DNA of 64,000 bases, from the NCBI GenBank assembly GCA_905116865.2, contig CAJHNH020001110.1:134501-198500 (forward strand), written 5' to 3'. The notes under the pieces are model-generated. The model had not been told where the DNA came from, made no database searches, and saw only the letters and a program-made list of their open reading frames with translations. This document shows, one piece after another, positions 1 through 11,223 of the stretch (position 1 is its first letter; each line of letters opens with the position of its first letter). The DNA comes from Candidula unifasciata. Its lineage: Eukaryota; Mollusca; Gastropoda; Stylommatophora; Geomitridae. The position numbers were made by a program, and so were the translations under genes.

Positions 1-19
1 TAGTGTCTACTACAGTAGC

Positions 20-44
20 GGGGGGGGGGGGGGGGGGGGGGGGG
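20..44. repeat. poly-G tract (25 G)
   Basis: A homopolymer run of about 25 G lies at the window edge. Similar G or C runs of 15-31 bases recur through the window, some of them inside copies of repeat R1. Lengths of such runs are often unreliable in assemblies. Confidence 0.9.
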
Positions 45-87
45 ATTTGCAAATACAAGATGCCGGTACTTCTCAACATTGCGTTAA

Positions 88-305
88 AGTAGGCTGCGTA
101 TCCTTTACAGGACGTTGCAGAACCAACCCCAGCATTGTTATTTTTGCTGTTGTGGTTTTTATAGACAAATGTTACGTTCAGTAGTTCGTCACTGCTTTCT
201 AAAGGGTGAGCTCTCGGAAACCAACGCCACATAAATCGTCCGCAGCTGGGATCTAACCCGGCACCCCGGCATTACGAAGCGCGTTCGAAACGCCTTAACA
301 ACAAG
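88..305 (-). mobile_element. tRNA-derived SINE (local family SINE-D), minus orientation
   Basis: The segment matches 25705-25935 over most of its length and 35500-35655 over its promoter end. On the minus strand the family begins with a tRNA-like head: an A-box-like TGGCTAAGTCG (clearest in the 25.7-kb copy) and a B-box-like GGGTTCGATCC, seen here as GGGTTAGATCC. It carries the shared blocks GTATCCTTTACAGGACGTTG and AACCAACCCCA at its other end. It is scored as a SINE because it is repeated and tRNA-like only at one end. Confidence 0.8.
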
Positions 306-566
306 CAACACTACTGCGTTCTGCCTGAAAAAGAGAGCCCTGTATCTGCTGACATCTTGTTGTCTCGTGAACTTTCAATCACTTCTCAGACAGGTGATCT
401 TCCATTCCATGGTGTCAAACTGCACAGCATCTTCTCTCATAGTCTGCCTTGGCCTCTTTTCTCCTCCATCTTTCCGTTTACCCCGTAGCACCCTTTTCTC
501 TTGATATGACCAAGGAATACAAGTTACTCCTGATAATGATAAACAGCCGGTTGTGTGGGTTGAATA
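306..566. other. non-repetitive spacer, no gene seen
   Basis: No convincing exon, signal-peptide exon or promoter was recognised between the SINE and the microsatellite. The 5' exons of the receptor gene may lie here or to the left of the window. I could not identify one. Confidence 0.5.
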
Positions 567-1239
<673 letters not shown>

Positions 1240-1290
1240 CCGACAGACATATAAAGATGCAATGAACATATATTACTCTAAATATTTCAG

Positions 1291-4200
1291 GATTAGTGAT
1301 CCGAAGGAAAACCGAAGACTTCCCGCTGACAGGCTGCCAAACCACGCCCTTGGACTTGCTGTTCATCGCCGACACGGGCACACTGAATCCAGAAACCGTC
1401 GGCACTGACCACTACCGCAAACAGATGCGGTTCTTCTCCATGATCCTGGATGTCTTTATGCCGGCCTCAGAGACTAACCTCTCCAGGGTCAAAGTGGCCC
1501 TTCTGGCTTCCAGTGCCACGGGAAGATCCCCCAGTGTTAAACACAAAATCAGTCAGAGGTTCGACTTCAATAGGTTTTCCAGCAAAGAGAGCGTCATGAG
1601 AGCCTTGGAAACGGACGTTGTTGATCCCGTATCGATCTCCTTCCCGACCTCTTCAGCGCTATATGGAATGCAGGACTTCTTCAACGACTCCACATTCGGC
1701 GCCCGGCCCGACTCCCAGCACATCATTGTTATGATTGTCAACGGGGCGGTTCCTCTGCAAATTAACAACAGCGATGACCTGAGGGCTTTCAACTTAACGG
1801 ACGTCAAGCTACTGGTAGTTCTTGTGGGATCAGAATCCAACGTGATTTTCTCTATCTTCCCCAGTAACAACCTGGTCCAGGTGACCTCTTTTGATGATCT
1901 CATGCAGAACCAGATGATTCCTATCATGCTCTGCCTGGAATGCCACAGAGAATGGTTCCGGTTTAAAGGCAGCAGTGAAGCCGACGCTATCTCCAACATT
2001 TCATGTTACCGACTTTTGTACAGTGTCGAGGTTACAAACTGGGTGCAGGCGGGGGAGAGCTGTGTGGGTGTTGAGTCCGAGCTCGTGTCAATAGAGACAC
2101 AAGAGGAGCTGGGTTTTCTCAGGAGAGTCGTACCCTCGAGGATCCAGGAGATTCTGAACCTAACAGGAGATTCCAACACCTCGGTGGATGTCTTTATTGG
2201 TCTCAGGCGTGACCCCAGCAGTTATTCCGCCAGGTTTCGCTGGGTCAATGACCTGCCACTGACCTACACGGCTTGGGATGGGGGAGAACCTCTCGGGGGT
2301 CACATTCAAGGATGTGTGGTGTGGAACTTTAACCTGACGATCTACGATGGCGGGACTAATGAGGACAGTTTGTCGCGGGCATTTAACTCAGCGCAGAACC
2401 GAACTCAGTACCAAAGTGAGGGTGACGCCTGGTCTAGTGTTGGGTGTGGACACAAGACGGCCAAGTTCTATCTGTGCGAGTCTAAACAAGCACCAGCCTT
2501 TCGCAATGGACGCATGCCTAGAATCCGAAGACCCAGTGAAATGAAAGTCCGGGCGGCTATCGCCCGAGGTGAACTAGGTTTTAAAATAGAGGACACATGG
2601 ATGTACGGTTCTGTTAAATCCCTGGTGGCTGTCTCCAGTCAGATCGTCACGAGTAACAAACCCTCCAGGTTTACGGTATTCGTCGACCACGAGTACGACA
2701 ACCTGATGTCCTCCAGCAACATCCTTATGTTCTCGTGCCAAGATACGGCACTCACGCAGATCCCGTACGCACTGGTATGCGATCACATCCAGCACTGCCA
2801 GAACAAACGAGACGAATCCATCTGCAATTACCGAAAGTGCGACGCCATGGCAGAGTTTACTTGTAACACGGGCCAGTGTGTGCCTCAAGAAGCCAGGTGC
2901 GACCTGTTCCCGGACTGCGCGGATAAAAGCGACGAAGACAAGTGTATGAAATGTCGAAATGGTTTGTGTCACGATGGACGCTGCCTGCCCAAACATTGGT
3001 TTGCAGACGGTGAAGTGGACTGCAACGCGTGCACTTCAAGGGGGTACGTCAGAGCCGAAATGGAATCTGTTTCCGATGACAATATAGCCGAATGCGCGTT
3101 CACGTGTAACAGAACCCAGTGCACTTACACGTCAATGCTAGGCGACGGGGTTGTTGACTGCTCGGGTCCTGAGGGACCTTTAGATGAAACTATTGGTGCG
3201 CTAGAGTCCACGACATGCTACGAAAAAGAGGATAACATCTCGCACATCTACAACAACTGGGCACCTCGTTGTGTGTACATCAAGGACAGGTATGATGGGC
3301 TTCTTGGGTGCCGAGACCTCAAGCACCTGCAACACTGTGAAGACTTTATCTGCTCCGAGGGCTACGTTAAGTGTCCGGGGTCATACTGCATCCCTATTCA
3401 CTATGTCACTAATGGGATATACGACTGTGCCAAGGGTGAGGATGAAACAATTCCGCTCGACTGCTCCGGAAGCTTCAAATGTATTCAGTCAACAATCTGT
3501 GTTCATCCGGACAACGTTTGTGACAACCACCCGCACTGTCCCCACGGAGATGATGAACTCAACTGCAAGGTGTCATGCATGCCTGGGTTTTCGTGTTTGG
3601 GAGGCACTGTCACAGTGTCCCACAACTTTCCACCATCCATGATCACGGATATGTCCTTCATCGACCCTAGAACTCGCTACCTTGACCTGTCTGGCGTCAA
3701 CATATCCACCGTGTTTCCCGAATTCCCCAAAGGACGCTTCTACAACCTTCTGGAAATGTACCTCTCTGGCTGCGTCATCACACACGTGGACAGTGTCATG
3801 TACTCCCAGAATGACCTGTGGTCAGTTATCACCATGGACCTGAGTTACAACCAGATAGAAAGCATCTCCATGACCAGTATCTTCAGATACATGATAAGTC
3901 TCAAGTTCCTCAACCTCAGCCACAACGAGGCACTAACGTTCCTCCACCATGACACTTTCAACACCTACGGCACGACCTCGGCCCTCACCGACCTCGACCT
4001 CTCGTTCACCAGCATCTCCATGCTACACCCAGTTCTGCTAGTTCCGCTGGTCAACCTGGAACGGTTAAGCCTGAGGGGAACAAAGATCGCAGACATGCGA
4101 CCCAACATGTTCCCAATAGATTTCTCCCTCCACGAGTTAGACCTCCGAGAAATTAAAGTGGAGCTGTTTTCTGCCAACACGTTCAAATTTATCGTGGTCA

Positions 4201-5258
4201 AGTCAAACATCTATACAGACACATTCAAGTTATGCTGTCCCCAGTTACACAACGTCAACACGCCGAATTACGTTTGTAGCGCCCCCGCAGACCCATTCTC
4301 CTCGTGCTCCGACCTGATGAGCGAACCCATTTTACGGGTACTCCTCTGGTTGTTTGGCTGCTCGGCCGTTATCTGCAACGTGATGGTCATCGCGTACCGC
4401 TTTGTATTCGACAGAAACATTCTGAAGATGGCCTATGGTCATTTCGTGATGCACCTCAGCATATCGGACTTGTTCATGGGCGTGTACCTTCTCATTGTCG
4501 CGGTGGCAGACTCCTACTTCAGAGGCACTTATGTGTGGAATGAAATGGAATGGCGGAACAGTCTAGGTTGTCGTGTGGCCGGATTCTTATCTACAATGTC
4601 CAGAGAAGTGTCCACTTTCTTCATCTTTCTGATCACCGTCGACAGGTTCCTGGTCATCAAGTTCCCCTTTGGGCAGCTGAAAATGCGGAAACCTCTAATA
4701 GTTGGCTGCTGCGCCACGGCCTGGGTGGTTGGGTTCGGCTTAGCAATGATCCCCCTATTGCCTCCGTTCGAATACTGGACGACATACACGTCCAACGGCA
4801 TGTGCTTGGGCTTACCCCTCATCAACAGACGCCAGCCCGGCTGGGAGTTCCCCACAGTTGTATTCGTTTTCGTCAACTTCGTACTCTTCATCATGATCGC
4901 TATTGGTCAGTTTATCATATACAGGACAATGGCCGGAATGAGGGTAGCCCAAGGGGCGCTAACCAACATCAGCAGTAGAAGGGCTCAAGACTTTACAGTG
5001 GCCAAACATTTATCCTTCATAGCTGTGACCGACTTCATGTGCTGGTTCCCCATCGGGGTCATGGGACTCATGTCCCTGGATGGTCACCAACTCGGGGTGG
5101 AAGTCTACGCCTGGTCAACGGTACTGATTCTCCCCATCAACGCTGCCCTCAACCCGCTCATCTACACCATCCCTGCCCTGTCTCAAAAGTGGACAGATTG
5201 CATGACAAAGAGGCACAGAGACGACTCCTCACGGAACGGCACCAGAACCAACGACTGA
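1291..5258 (+). CDS. GRL101-like G protein-coupled receptor, large 3' terminal exon
   Basis: This exon encodes most of a seven-helix receptor resembling GRL101 of the snail Lymnaea. The open frame has no ATG at its left end. It follows an acceptor-like TATTTCAG at 1283-1290, so I treat it as the last coding exon; the signal peptide must lie upstream. Numbering from the codon at 1296, domains in order are: a von Willebrand A-like domain (about 17-212, degenerate MIDAS DTGT at 26-29); a C-type lectin domain (about 222-396, Cys237, 256, 340, 384, 394); a Cys-rich LDL-receptor class A region (about 480-757, with clear DCADKSDED and HCPHGDDEL calcium motifs); leucine-rich repeats (about 790-985); and a rhodopsin-family 7TM domain (about 1012-1300). 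The 7TM domain shows N1028 in TM1, D1058 in TM2, DRF (1116-1118) in place of DRY, W1143 in TM4 and NPLIY at 1286-1290. There is no frameshift or internal stop. The short basic tail ends at TGA 5258. The ligand is unknown; LRR-bearing relatives bind glycoprotein or relaxin-type hormones. Family call is firm; orthology to GRL101 is inferred. Confidence 0.9.
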
Positions 5259-5633
5259 CCGTCCAACTCCTTGTCTAGAATCCTCTCCAGCTTGTAGGTT
5301 AGTGACAATTAGGAAACTAGCACAATATCCAGTGATGCCCCCGATGTGTGGTTCTAATGAAGAATGCTTCAAATGACAGCCACAATTAGCAAATCTAAAC
5401 GTCTTGAAAGAGGAAAAGGCAAAACATCTATCACCATAAGAACCAGCGTCATTATCACCCACTAGCCAACCATGCGGACTTAAAGCCTCCGACTAACAAC
5501 CCCCCCCCCCCCCCCCCCGCCCGTCCTACACCGCCCCAAACAATAGTACATAAGGCAGGTAGTAATGGTATGAGACCAGTAACACTGATACTTGCGACAG
5601 CTAGAAATATCTGTGCACAGAGAGACAGAAGAA
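5259..5633 (+). other. presumed 3' UTR and flank of the receptor, with a poly-C run
   Basis: The sequence after the receptor stop is non-coding. A poly-C run lies at about 5501-5518. An AATAAA-like hexamer occurs near 5926, but I cannot tell whether it is used for polyadenylation. Confidence 0.4.
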
Positions 5634-5742
5634 GGATCAACATCATGGCAAAGGGTAGTAACATATAAGTTATCCGTTCTACTTCTAACTCAAGCCTGAG
5701 TCCGAAGAATCTCAACCAGCACAGTTCTACCGGCGAGGAAGA
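5634..5742 (-). mobile_element. fragment of SINE-E
   Basis: The segment shares GATCAACAT-ATGGCAAA, CTCAAGCCTGAGTC and GAAGAATCTCA with 57806-57890 in the same orientation, and with 8340-8455 in reverse. Only the tail half of the element is present here. Confidence 0.75.
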
Positions 5743-6334
5743 CAAACGATGTTTCCGGACAGCCTTTTAGTATGGCATGGAAGCGGTAGTAGAACACCAA
5801 CTGGCACACGCTCCTGGTCGCAGCCAGACGTAAGAACCAAGTTCGCGTATGCCATTAGGCAAGCCGATCGATGAAAGATGACGCAATATGCACGCAGAGC
5901 ACCGGAGAGGAAAGATGTAAACACGGTAATAAAACAGACGGAACCGGACAACCTAAGAGTACACAGCCAAGACGGAAGACACCGTGTACTAGAGATCCAG
6001 CCAACCTTCACTGTGAAGACGGCATCTGACTGATTCAGTGGTTTCATAGACACATAAATGACGGTAGACAATGGGAGGTACATCATTGCTACCGACCCTC
6101 ACAGATGAATCAAAACAAAAACTGAACGTTCAAATCGAAGTGACCTACATTTAAACTCCGTGCGTCACCTGGTGTTGCTCAAAAGGCACCTAATTTTTAT
6201 TGAACCCGACTTGTAATGGTTCCGTAGGTGAGACTCTACATTCCACATTTAGTAAAATACATTGTTCGTATTCTTCTCTAATGTCTTCAGTAGTTCGTAT
6301 TCCATTTAGGTGTTTTTAACAGATCGTTCCATAC
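5743..6334. other. unannotated intergenic sequence
   Basis: No exon, repeat family or RNA gene was recognised in these 590 bases. Open frames on the minus strand lack any recognisable motif. Confidence 0.5.
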
Positions 6335-6497
6335 CAGTATGTTCTCAACCTTCGTAAAACCGCAACACTTTAATACAGTTTCCTCATGTTGTGGCGACCT
6401 ATAAACAATTATTTTCCTTCATAACTTCAATGAATATGTGTTATCCGATGGTCTCATGCGACCCCTGTGACAGGGTCGTTCGACCTCCGCCCATGTA
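6335..6497 (-). mobile_element. hAT-family MITE (local hAT-1), truncated
   Basis: The copy begins CAGTATGTTCTCAACCTT and runs through a block reading TTAATACAGTTTCCTCATGTT and then GCGACCCCTGTGACAGGGTC. This is the reverse complement of the elements at 9399-9596 and 38358-38543. Its right end is lost into the (TATG)n array, which starts inside the element. Confidence 0.8.
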
Positions 6498-6875
6498 TGT
6501 ATGTATGTATGTATGCATGGAAATGTAGCCTATCTTTGTATGTACACATGTGGATGTATGTATGTGTGGATATGTACGTAGGTGTGTCTATGTACGTAGG
6601 TGTGTCTATGTAAGTAGGTGTGTGTTTTATGTATGTATGTATGTATGTATGTATGTATGTATGTATGTATGTATGTATGTATGTATGTATGTATGTATGT
6701 ATGTATGTATGTATGTATGTATGTATGTATGTATGTATGTATGTATGTATGTATGTATGTATGTATGTATGTATGTATGTATGTATGTATGTATGTATGT
6801 ATGTATGTATGTATGTATGTATGTATGTATGTATGTATGTATGTATGTATGTATGTATGTATGTATGTATGTATG

Positions 6876-6907
<32 letters not shown>

Positions 6908-7258
6908 TGTATGTATGTATGTATGTATGTATGTATGTATGTATGTATGTATGTATGTATGTATGTATGTATGTATGTATGTATGTATGTATGTATGTAT
7001 GTATGTATGTATGTATGTATGTATGTATGTATGTATGTATGTATGTATGTATGTATGTATGTATGTATGTATGTATGTATGTATGTATGTATGTATGTAT
7101 GTATGTATGTATGTATGTATGTATGTATGTATGTATGTATGTATGTATGTATGTATGTATGTATGTATGTATGTATGTATGTATGTATGTATGTATGTAT
7201 GTATGTATGTGTGTATGTGTGTATGTATGTGTGTGTGTGTATGTATGTGTATGTATGT
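6494..7258. repeat. (TATG)n microsatellite, about 765 bp
   Basis: A nearly pure TATG array with a single TATATG slip near 6877 and GTGTG variants at the right end. Impure copies lie at 6494-6630 (GTACGTAGGTGTGTC units). The three plus-strand and two minus-strand open frames over it are artefacts. Confidence 0.97.
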
Positions 7259-8085
7259 AAGTTGTACCCCAGCAGGACATCACACAAGCGATAAACACAA
7301 AGTGCCACTATGCGGATGAGGATCATCGGTGGAGAGGTCCCAGAAAACCCGTTCAGCCGTCTAGCCATATTTCAGGCCCGGCAATATTTATGGGTGGGGC
7401 TTCAAAATAGCTAAAAAAAAAAAAAAAATTTTTGCATCCCACATGAGAATGACGAGACATTTAATTCTAAAGGTCTGGTATTTGTCCATCGCAATGAGCG
7501 ATTAACACCCGGTAACACAAAATGTCACTAATCGGATGAGAAAGAAAAAAGAAAGAAAGAAAGAAAGAAATAAAACCTGACAGCGACGCCAGTAACGGAT
7601 TTCCAACATGCCTAGAATAATCAAAATAAGAAATAACCACCATTCGAAAATAAAAGCTGGTGTAATTCTCGTAAGAGACTTCGTCAACAGACAACAAGTA
7701 AGCAATACACACCAGTTACACAGACATCAAAATGCCTTCACTTACTAACAGACACCGCTGTTTCACAGAAACCAGTTTTACAACATCTACTAACGGACAA
7801 CAGACACAGCTGCACGGACAATACCACTACACCTATCAACGGACAACAATGTAATATACAACATAACCAGTGAAAACTAGAGAAACACGCGAAAACACGA
7901 TAGCCCCACGTCAAAATGATGGAGGACAGAATCCTTATGGAGAAACTAAGGTGCTTGGACACACAGCCAAAGAGATATTCTGGTCTAAATGGTTGTTCTT
8001 GTGTGGGTTTTGGGTTCAGGACCCCGTTATGAAGAGGGGAGGGGGGAGAGGAAACAACAAAAGACAAACTGCGTCCTAACCCTTT
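7259..8085. other. intergenic sequence with a short diverged duplication
   Basis: No gene was recognised. Two segments, near 7288-7322 and 7497-7542, share GCGAT-AACACAAA-TG-CACTA-CGGATGAG. A poly-A run lies near 7413 and GAAA-type simple sequence near 7542-7570. Confidence 0.5.
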
Positions 8086-8087
8086 CA

Positions 8088-8456
8088 GTAACCGTCCGCC
8101 TCAAGTGCTGGGGTCCCGGGTTCAGGACCGATTAAGGCTAGAATTTCGCACAACGTGCACTTCTAGTAATTTCCCCTGGTCTCTGGGTAGCAAGATCGGA
8201 CGCCTGTGTGTATTGTTAAGCACGTTTAAATAAAATTCCCTGGCAGTTGGAAATCGAAAAGTGTAGCCTAACGGCGCTGCGCTGCCCGGGCAAAATTTAG
8301 AGTTGAAAATCTATCCGAAGTAATTTCAGGACCCCCGCTGGTGCTACGGAGTTAGTGCACATCAGCTGAGACTTCGGACTAAGGAGTGAGTTATAAAAAA
8401 AACGGAGCACTAGTGGGTTACTACCCTTGTGCCATGATGTTGACCCGTTGTTTAAA
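8088..8456 (+). mobile_element. tRNA-derived SINE (local family SINE-E), near complete
   Basis: The element aligns with the minus-strand copy at 57795-58185. It has a tRNA-like left end with the B-box-like GGGTTCAGGACC, a middle block CTGGCAGTTGGAAATC, and a tail block GTGGGTTACTACCCTTGTGC. Total length is about 370 bp. Confidence 0.8.
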
Positions 8457-8479
8457 GGACCTAAACCTAATCTTTCAGT

Positions 8480-8745
8480 GCCGATCATTTATCAAGTAGT
8501 CCTTGCCTTCTATAGGGCAGATTCTCTCTATGGCAGATGACAGAGCAGAGAAAACTGAGTGCACAATGACACAAAAGAGCTGAATGGTTGGAAGACCACG
8601 AGGCAGACCAAGAAGACGATGGAGAGGTAATACCAATGCAGACCTACACAAACTTATAGTCAACAACTGGAAAGAGAAGGCCATTCACATACATGGATGG
8701 AAGCGGGTGATATCTGCTGCACTGAAACTCATGTGCTTGGAATGC
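8480..8745 (+). mobile_element. LINE 3' end fragment
   Basis: The segment is degenerate in several frames but reads as the C-terminus of a non-LTR retrotransposon: GRPRGRPRRRWRGN, NNWKEKA, then WKRVISAALKLMCLEC. The fragment at 38590-39060 (minus) ends the same way (NWKEKA, WRRVISAAMNLKGSEC). It runs directly into GAAGAAGAAG. Confidence 0.8.
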
Positions 8746-8878
8746 CAAAGAAGAAGAAGATGAAGAAGGAGAAGCATAAGGAGAAGCATAAGCAGAAGAA
8801 GAAGAAGAAGAAGAAGAAGAAGAAGAAGAAGAAGAAGAAGAAGAAGAAGAAGAAGAAGAAGAAGAAGAAGAAGAAGAA

Positions 8879-8910
<32 letters not shown>

Positions 8911-9264
8911 AAAAGAAGAAGAAAAAGAAGAAGAAGAAGAAGCAGAAGCAGCAGGAGGAGGAAGAGGAGGAGAAGGAGAAGAAAAAGAAGAAGAAGAAGG
9001 AGGAGGAGGAGGAGGAGGAGAAAAAGAAGAAGAAGAAGAAGAAGAAGAAGAAGAAGAAGAAGAAGAAGAAGAAGAAGAAGAAGAAGAAGAAGAAGAAGAA
9101 GAAGAAGAAGAAGAAGAAGAAGAAGAAGAAGACGAAGAAGAAGAAGAAGAAGAAGAAGAAGAAGAAGAAGAAGAAGAAGAAGAAGAAGAAGAAGAAGAAG
9201 AAGAAGAAGAAGAAGAAGAAGAAGAAGAAGAAGAAGAAGAAGAAGAAGAAGGAGGAGAAGAAGG
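8742..9264 (+). repeat. (GAA)n microsatellite, about 520 bp
   Basis: A GAA/GAG array with AAGCATAAGGAG and AGCAGCAGGAGG interruptions starts exactly at the LINE 3' end. It therefore appears to be an expansion of the retrotransposon tail. The poly-lysine open frame over it is not a gene. Confidence 0.95.
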
Positions 9265-9398
9265 GGTGGACGTGGAAGAAGACTCTCCCTCAGACAGGTT
9301 TTATGGTAACTAAAAACTTCCAGGTCAAAAAATCTTACAACAACCGTTCTTGGAGAGAGAGGGAGTCAACAATGGGAACTGTGTGGGTTAGTCCCTTG

Positions 9399-9596
9399 CA
9401 GTGGTTTTCAGCCTATGGGTCGCGACCCTTTTGGGGGTCGATCGAGCCATCCACAGGGGTCGCATAAGACCATCGGAAAATACATAGTTACTGAAGTTTT
9501 AAAATACCAAAGAAAATAATGTTATGGTTGGGAGTCTCCACAACACGAGGAACTGTTTTAAAGTGTGGCGGCATTAGGAAGGTTGAGAACCATCTG
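9399..9596 (+). mobile_element. hAT-family MITE (hAT-1)
   Basis: The copy begins CAGTGGTTTTCAGCCT and ends GGTTGAGAACCATCTG, giving imperfect terminal inverted repeats. The internal block GGGTCGCGACCC is followed by ACAGGGGTCGCATAAGACC and, near the end, GGCGGCATTAGGAAGGTTG. There is no transposase. The flanks GTCCCTTG and GTCTACTG agree at only 5 of 8 positions, so a target duplication is not clear here. Confidence 0.85.
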
Positions 9597-9774
9597 GTCT
9601 ACTGTAACAACTGGATGTGGCATGAGGGGTTACGGAAGAAAAGTCATGTAAGTAGAACCCAGCAGACGCATGGTGAGTTACTGAGTACCGAAAGAGTTAA
9701 TAAGCATGTTGTAAAAAGCGACAATTTGATGATCTGCTGGAATGAGCATAATCTTCAGACAATTACATGATACA

Positions 9775-10095
9775 CACGCGCGGTGTTGGACCCCCCCCCC
9801 CCCCCCACCCCCTCCCCCCCCCCCAAAGACAAGAAAGAATAGACTCACTGCCCTCTCCCTCACAAACATATAGTCAAAGTCGACTAATCAGGGATGCTTC
9901 CATCAAAGTCGGAGTGAATCTGCACGAGTGGCAAGGAACCAACAGTCTGCTGCATACAAACAAGCCAGATCTAGATCTGTTAACTGGATGTGCACGCAAA
10001 ACTCAAGTTTGAGAATGAGAGCACAGTCCATAAGTGGATGAACAACCAGAACTTTCCGCCAGAGTTTACAGCCGGTAAACGCCAACAATGAAGAA
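9775..10095 (+). mobile_element. interspersed repeat R1, full-length copy
   Basis: This is one of about a dozen copies of a roughly 300-bp element. Diagnostic blocks in order are AATAGACTCACTGCC, GTCGACTAATCAGGG, AAGTCGGAGTG, AAGCCAGATCT, GGATGTGCACGC, GTGGATGAACAACCAGAAC and CCGCCAGAGTTTACAGCCGG, then the purine tail AATGAAGAAGG. A C-run with A and T interruptions lies at about 9790-9824. No pol III boxes are obvious. It may be a SINE-like element or a LINE-derived non-autonomous one. Confidence 0.85.
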
Positions 10096-10717
10096 GGAAC
10101 CAAACACACCAAGACATACAAAGCCAACATTAGCACCAACAATTCAGTGTTAAATTAGGCGCAAACAAACCAAGACCATAATTATAATGAAGGCTGTTAC
10201 AGCAGATTAAACATGCTCATCTTTGTTTTTTGGACAACTGGCATTGGAGTTAATGGGTATCTGATGAAAGTAATCTGTACCCGTCAAATCATCCGGGTTT
10301 TTCCCTGACACAGGACACGACAAGAGCAGTTAGCACCACTAGAAGCAAAGATGGTCGGATATCTGCACTGGTTGATTGCTTGTTTGGATACCTGCTGAAA
10401 AAAGCTTCGATTTAAACTGCATGGACTTCAAAGGTGTGTTGTGCCAAAAGTTGTGGTTTACTGTCCACAGCTCAATTCCAATTATAATTCGTGAGAAACA
10501 AAAATTCCAAACGTTTCTCTTTCAGCCACCCGAAGGTATGCTATATTGAGGATGGTTTCTTGGCTATCTTTTCAGGGTTCCGATTCTTTGCGGTGTGTAG
10601 TCAAATCTGTTATTCATTTTATTTGTCTCACACGTCCGGTGTTGTTTTTTAGAGTCCTTGGTTGGTATGGTTTTCTTGTTCCTTATCCCTGTGGGTTTTT
10701 GCTGTTTCTTTGCTGGG
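10096..10717. other. unannotated intergenic sequence
   Basis: No exon or known repeat was recognised. The right end is T-rich and leads into the 36-bp minisatellite. Confidence 0.5.
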
Positions 10718-11223
10718 GTTTGGCTTGTCGAGTGTACTAGTTGCTGTGCTGGGGCTTAGCTTGCCGCGTGTACTGGTCGCTGTGCTGGGGCTTAGCTTGC
10801 CGCGTGTACTGGTCGCTGTGCTGGGGCTTGGCTTGTCGCGTGTACTGGTCGCTGTGCTGGGGCTTCGCTTGTCGCGTGTACTGGTCGCTGTGCTGGGGCT
10901 TGGCTTGTCGCGTGTAATGGTCGCTGTGCTTGGGCTTGGCTTGTCGCGTGTAATGGTCGCTGTGCTGGGGCTTGGCTTGCCGCGTGTACTGGTCGCTGTG
11001 CTGGGATTTGGCTTGTCGCGTGTACTGGTCGCTGTGCTGGGGTTTGGCTTGTCGCGTGTACTGGTCGCTGTGCTGGGGTTTGGCTTGTCGCGTGTACTGG
11101 TCGCTGTGCTGGGGTTTGGCTTGTCGCGTGTACTGGTCGCTGTGCTGGGGTTTGGCTTGTCGCGTGTACTGGTCGCTGTGCTGGGGTTTGGCTTGTCGCG
11201 TGTACTGGTCGCTGTGCTGGGAC
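10718..11223. repeat. 36-bp minisatellite, about 14 copies
   Basis: The unit is 36 bp (TTGGCTTGTCGCGTGTACTGG and GTCGCTGTGCTGGGG halves, overlapping). The last six copies are nearly identical; the first eight carry substitutions, a gradient of homogenisation. Because 36 is a multiple of three, both strands stay open (LSRVLVAVLGFG on plus, QHSDQYTRQAKP on minus). I see no start context, homology or splice signals to support a protein. Confidence 0.93.

Noticed and set aside
6454..7368. Open frames of CMYV and HTYI repeats on both strands
   Set aside because: Artefacts of (TATG)n, open in all frames.
8075..8095. piggyBac-like end CTAACCCTTTCAGTAA at the SINE-E left side
   Set aside because: No TTAA duplication and no inverted partner could be shown.
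8697..9467. 256-codon poly-lysine frame
   Set aside because: It is the (GAA)n array read in one frame, starting in a LINE remnant and running into a hAT MITE.
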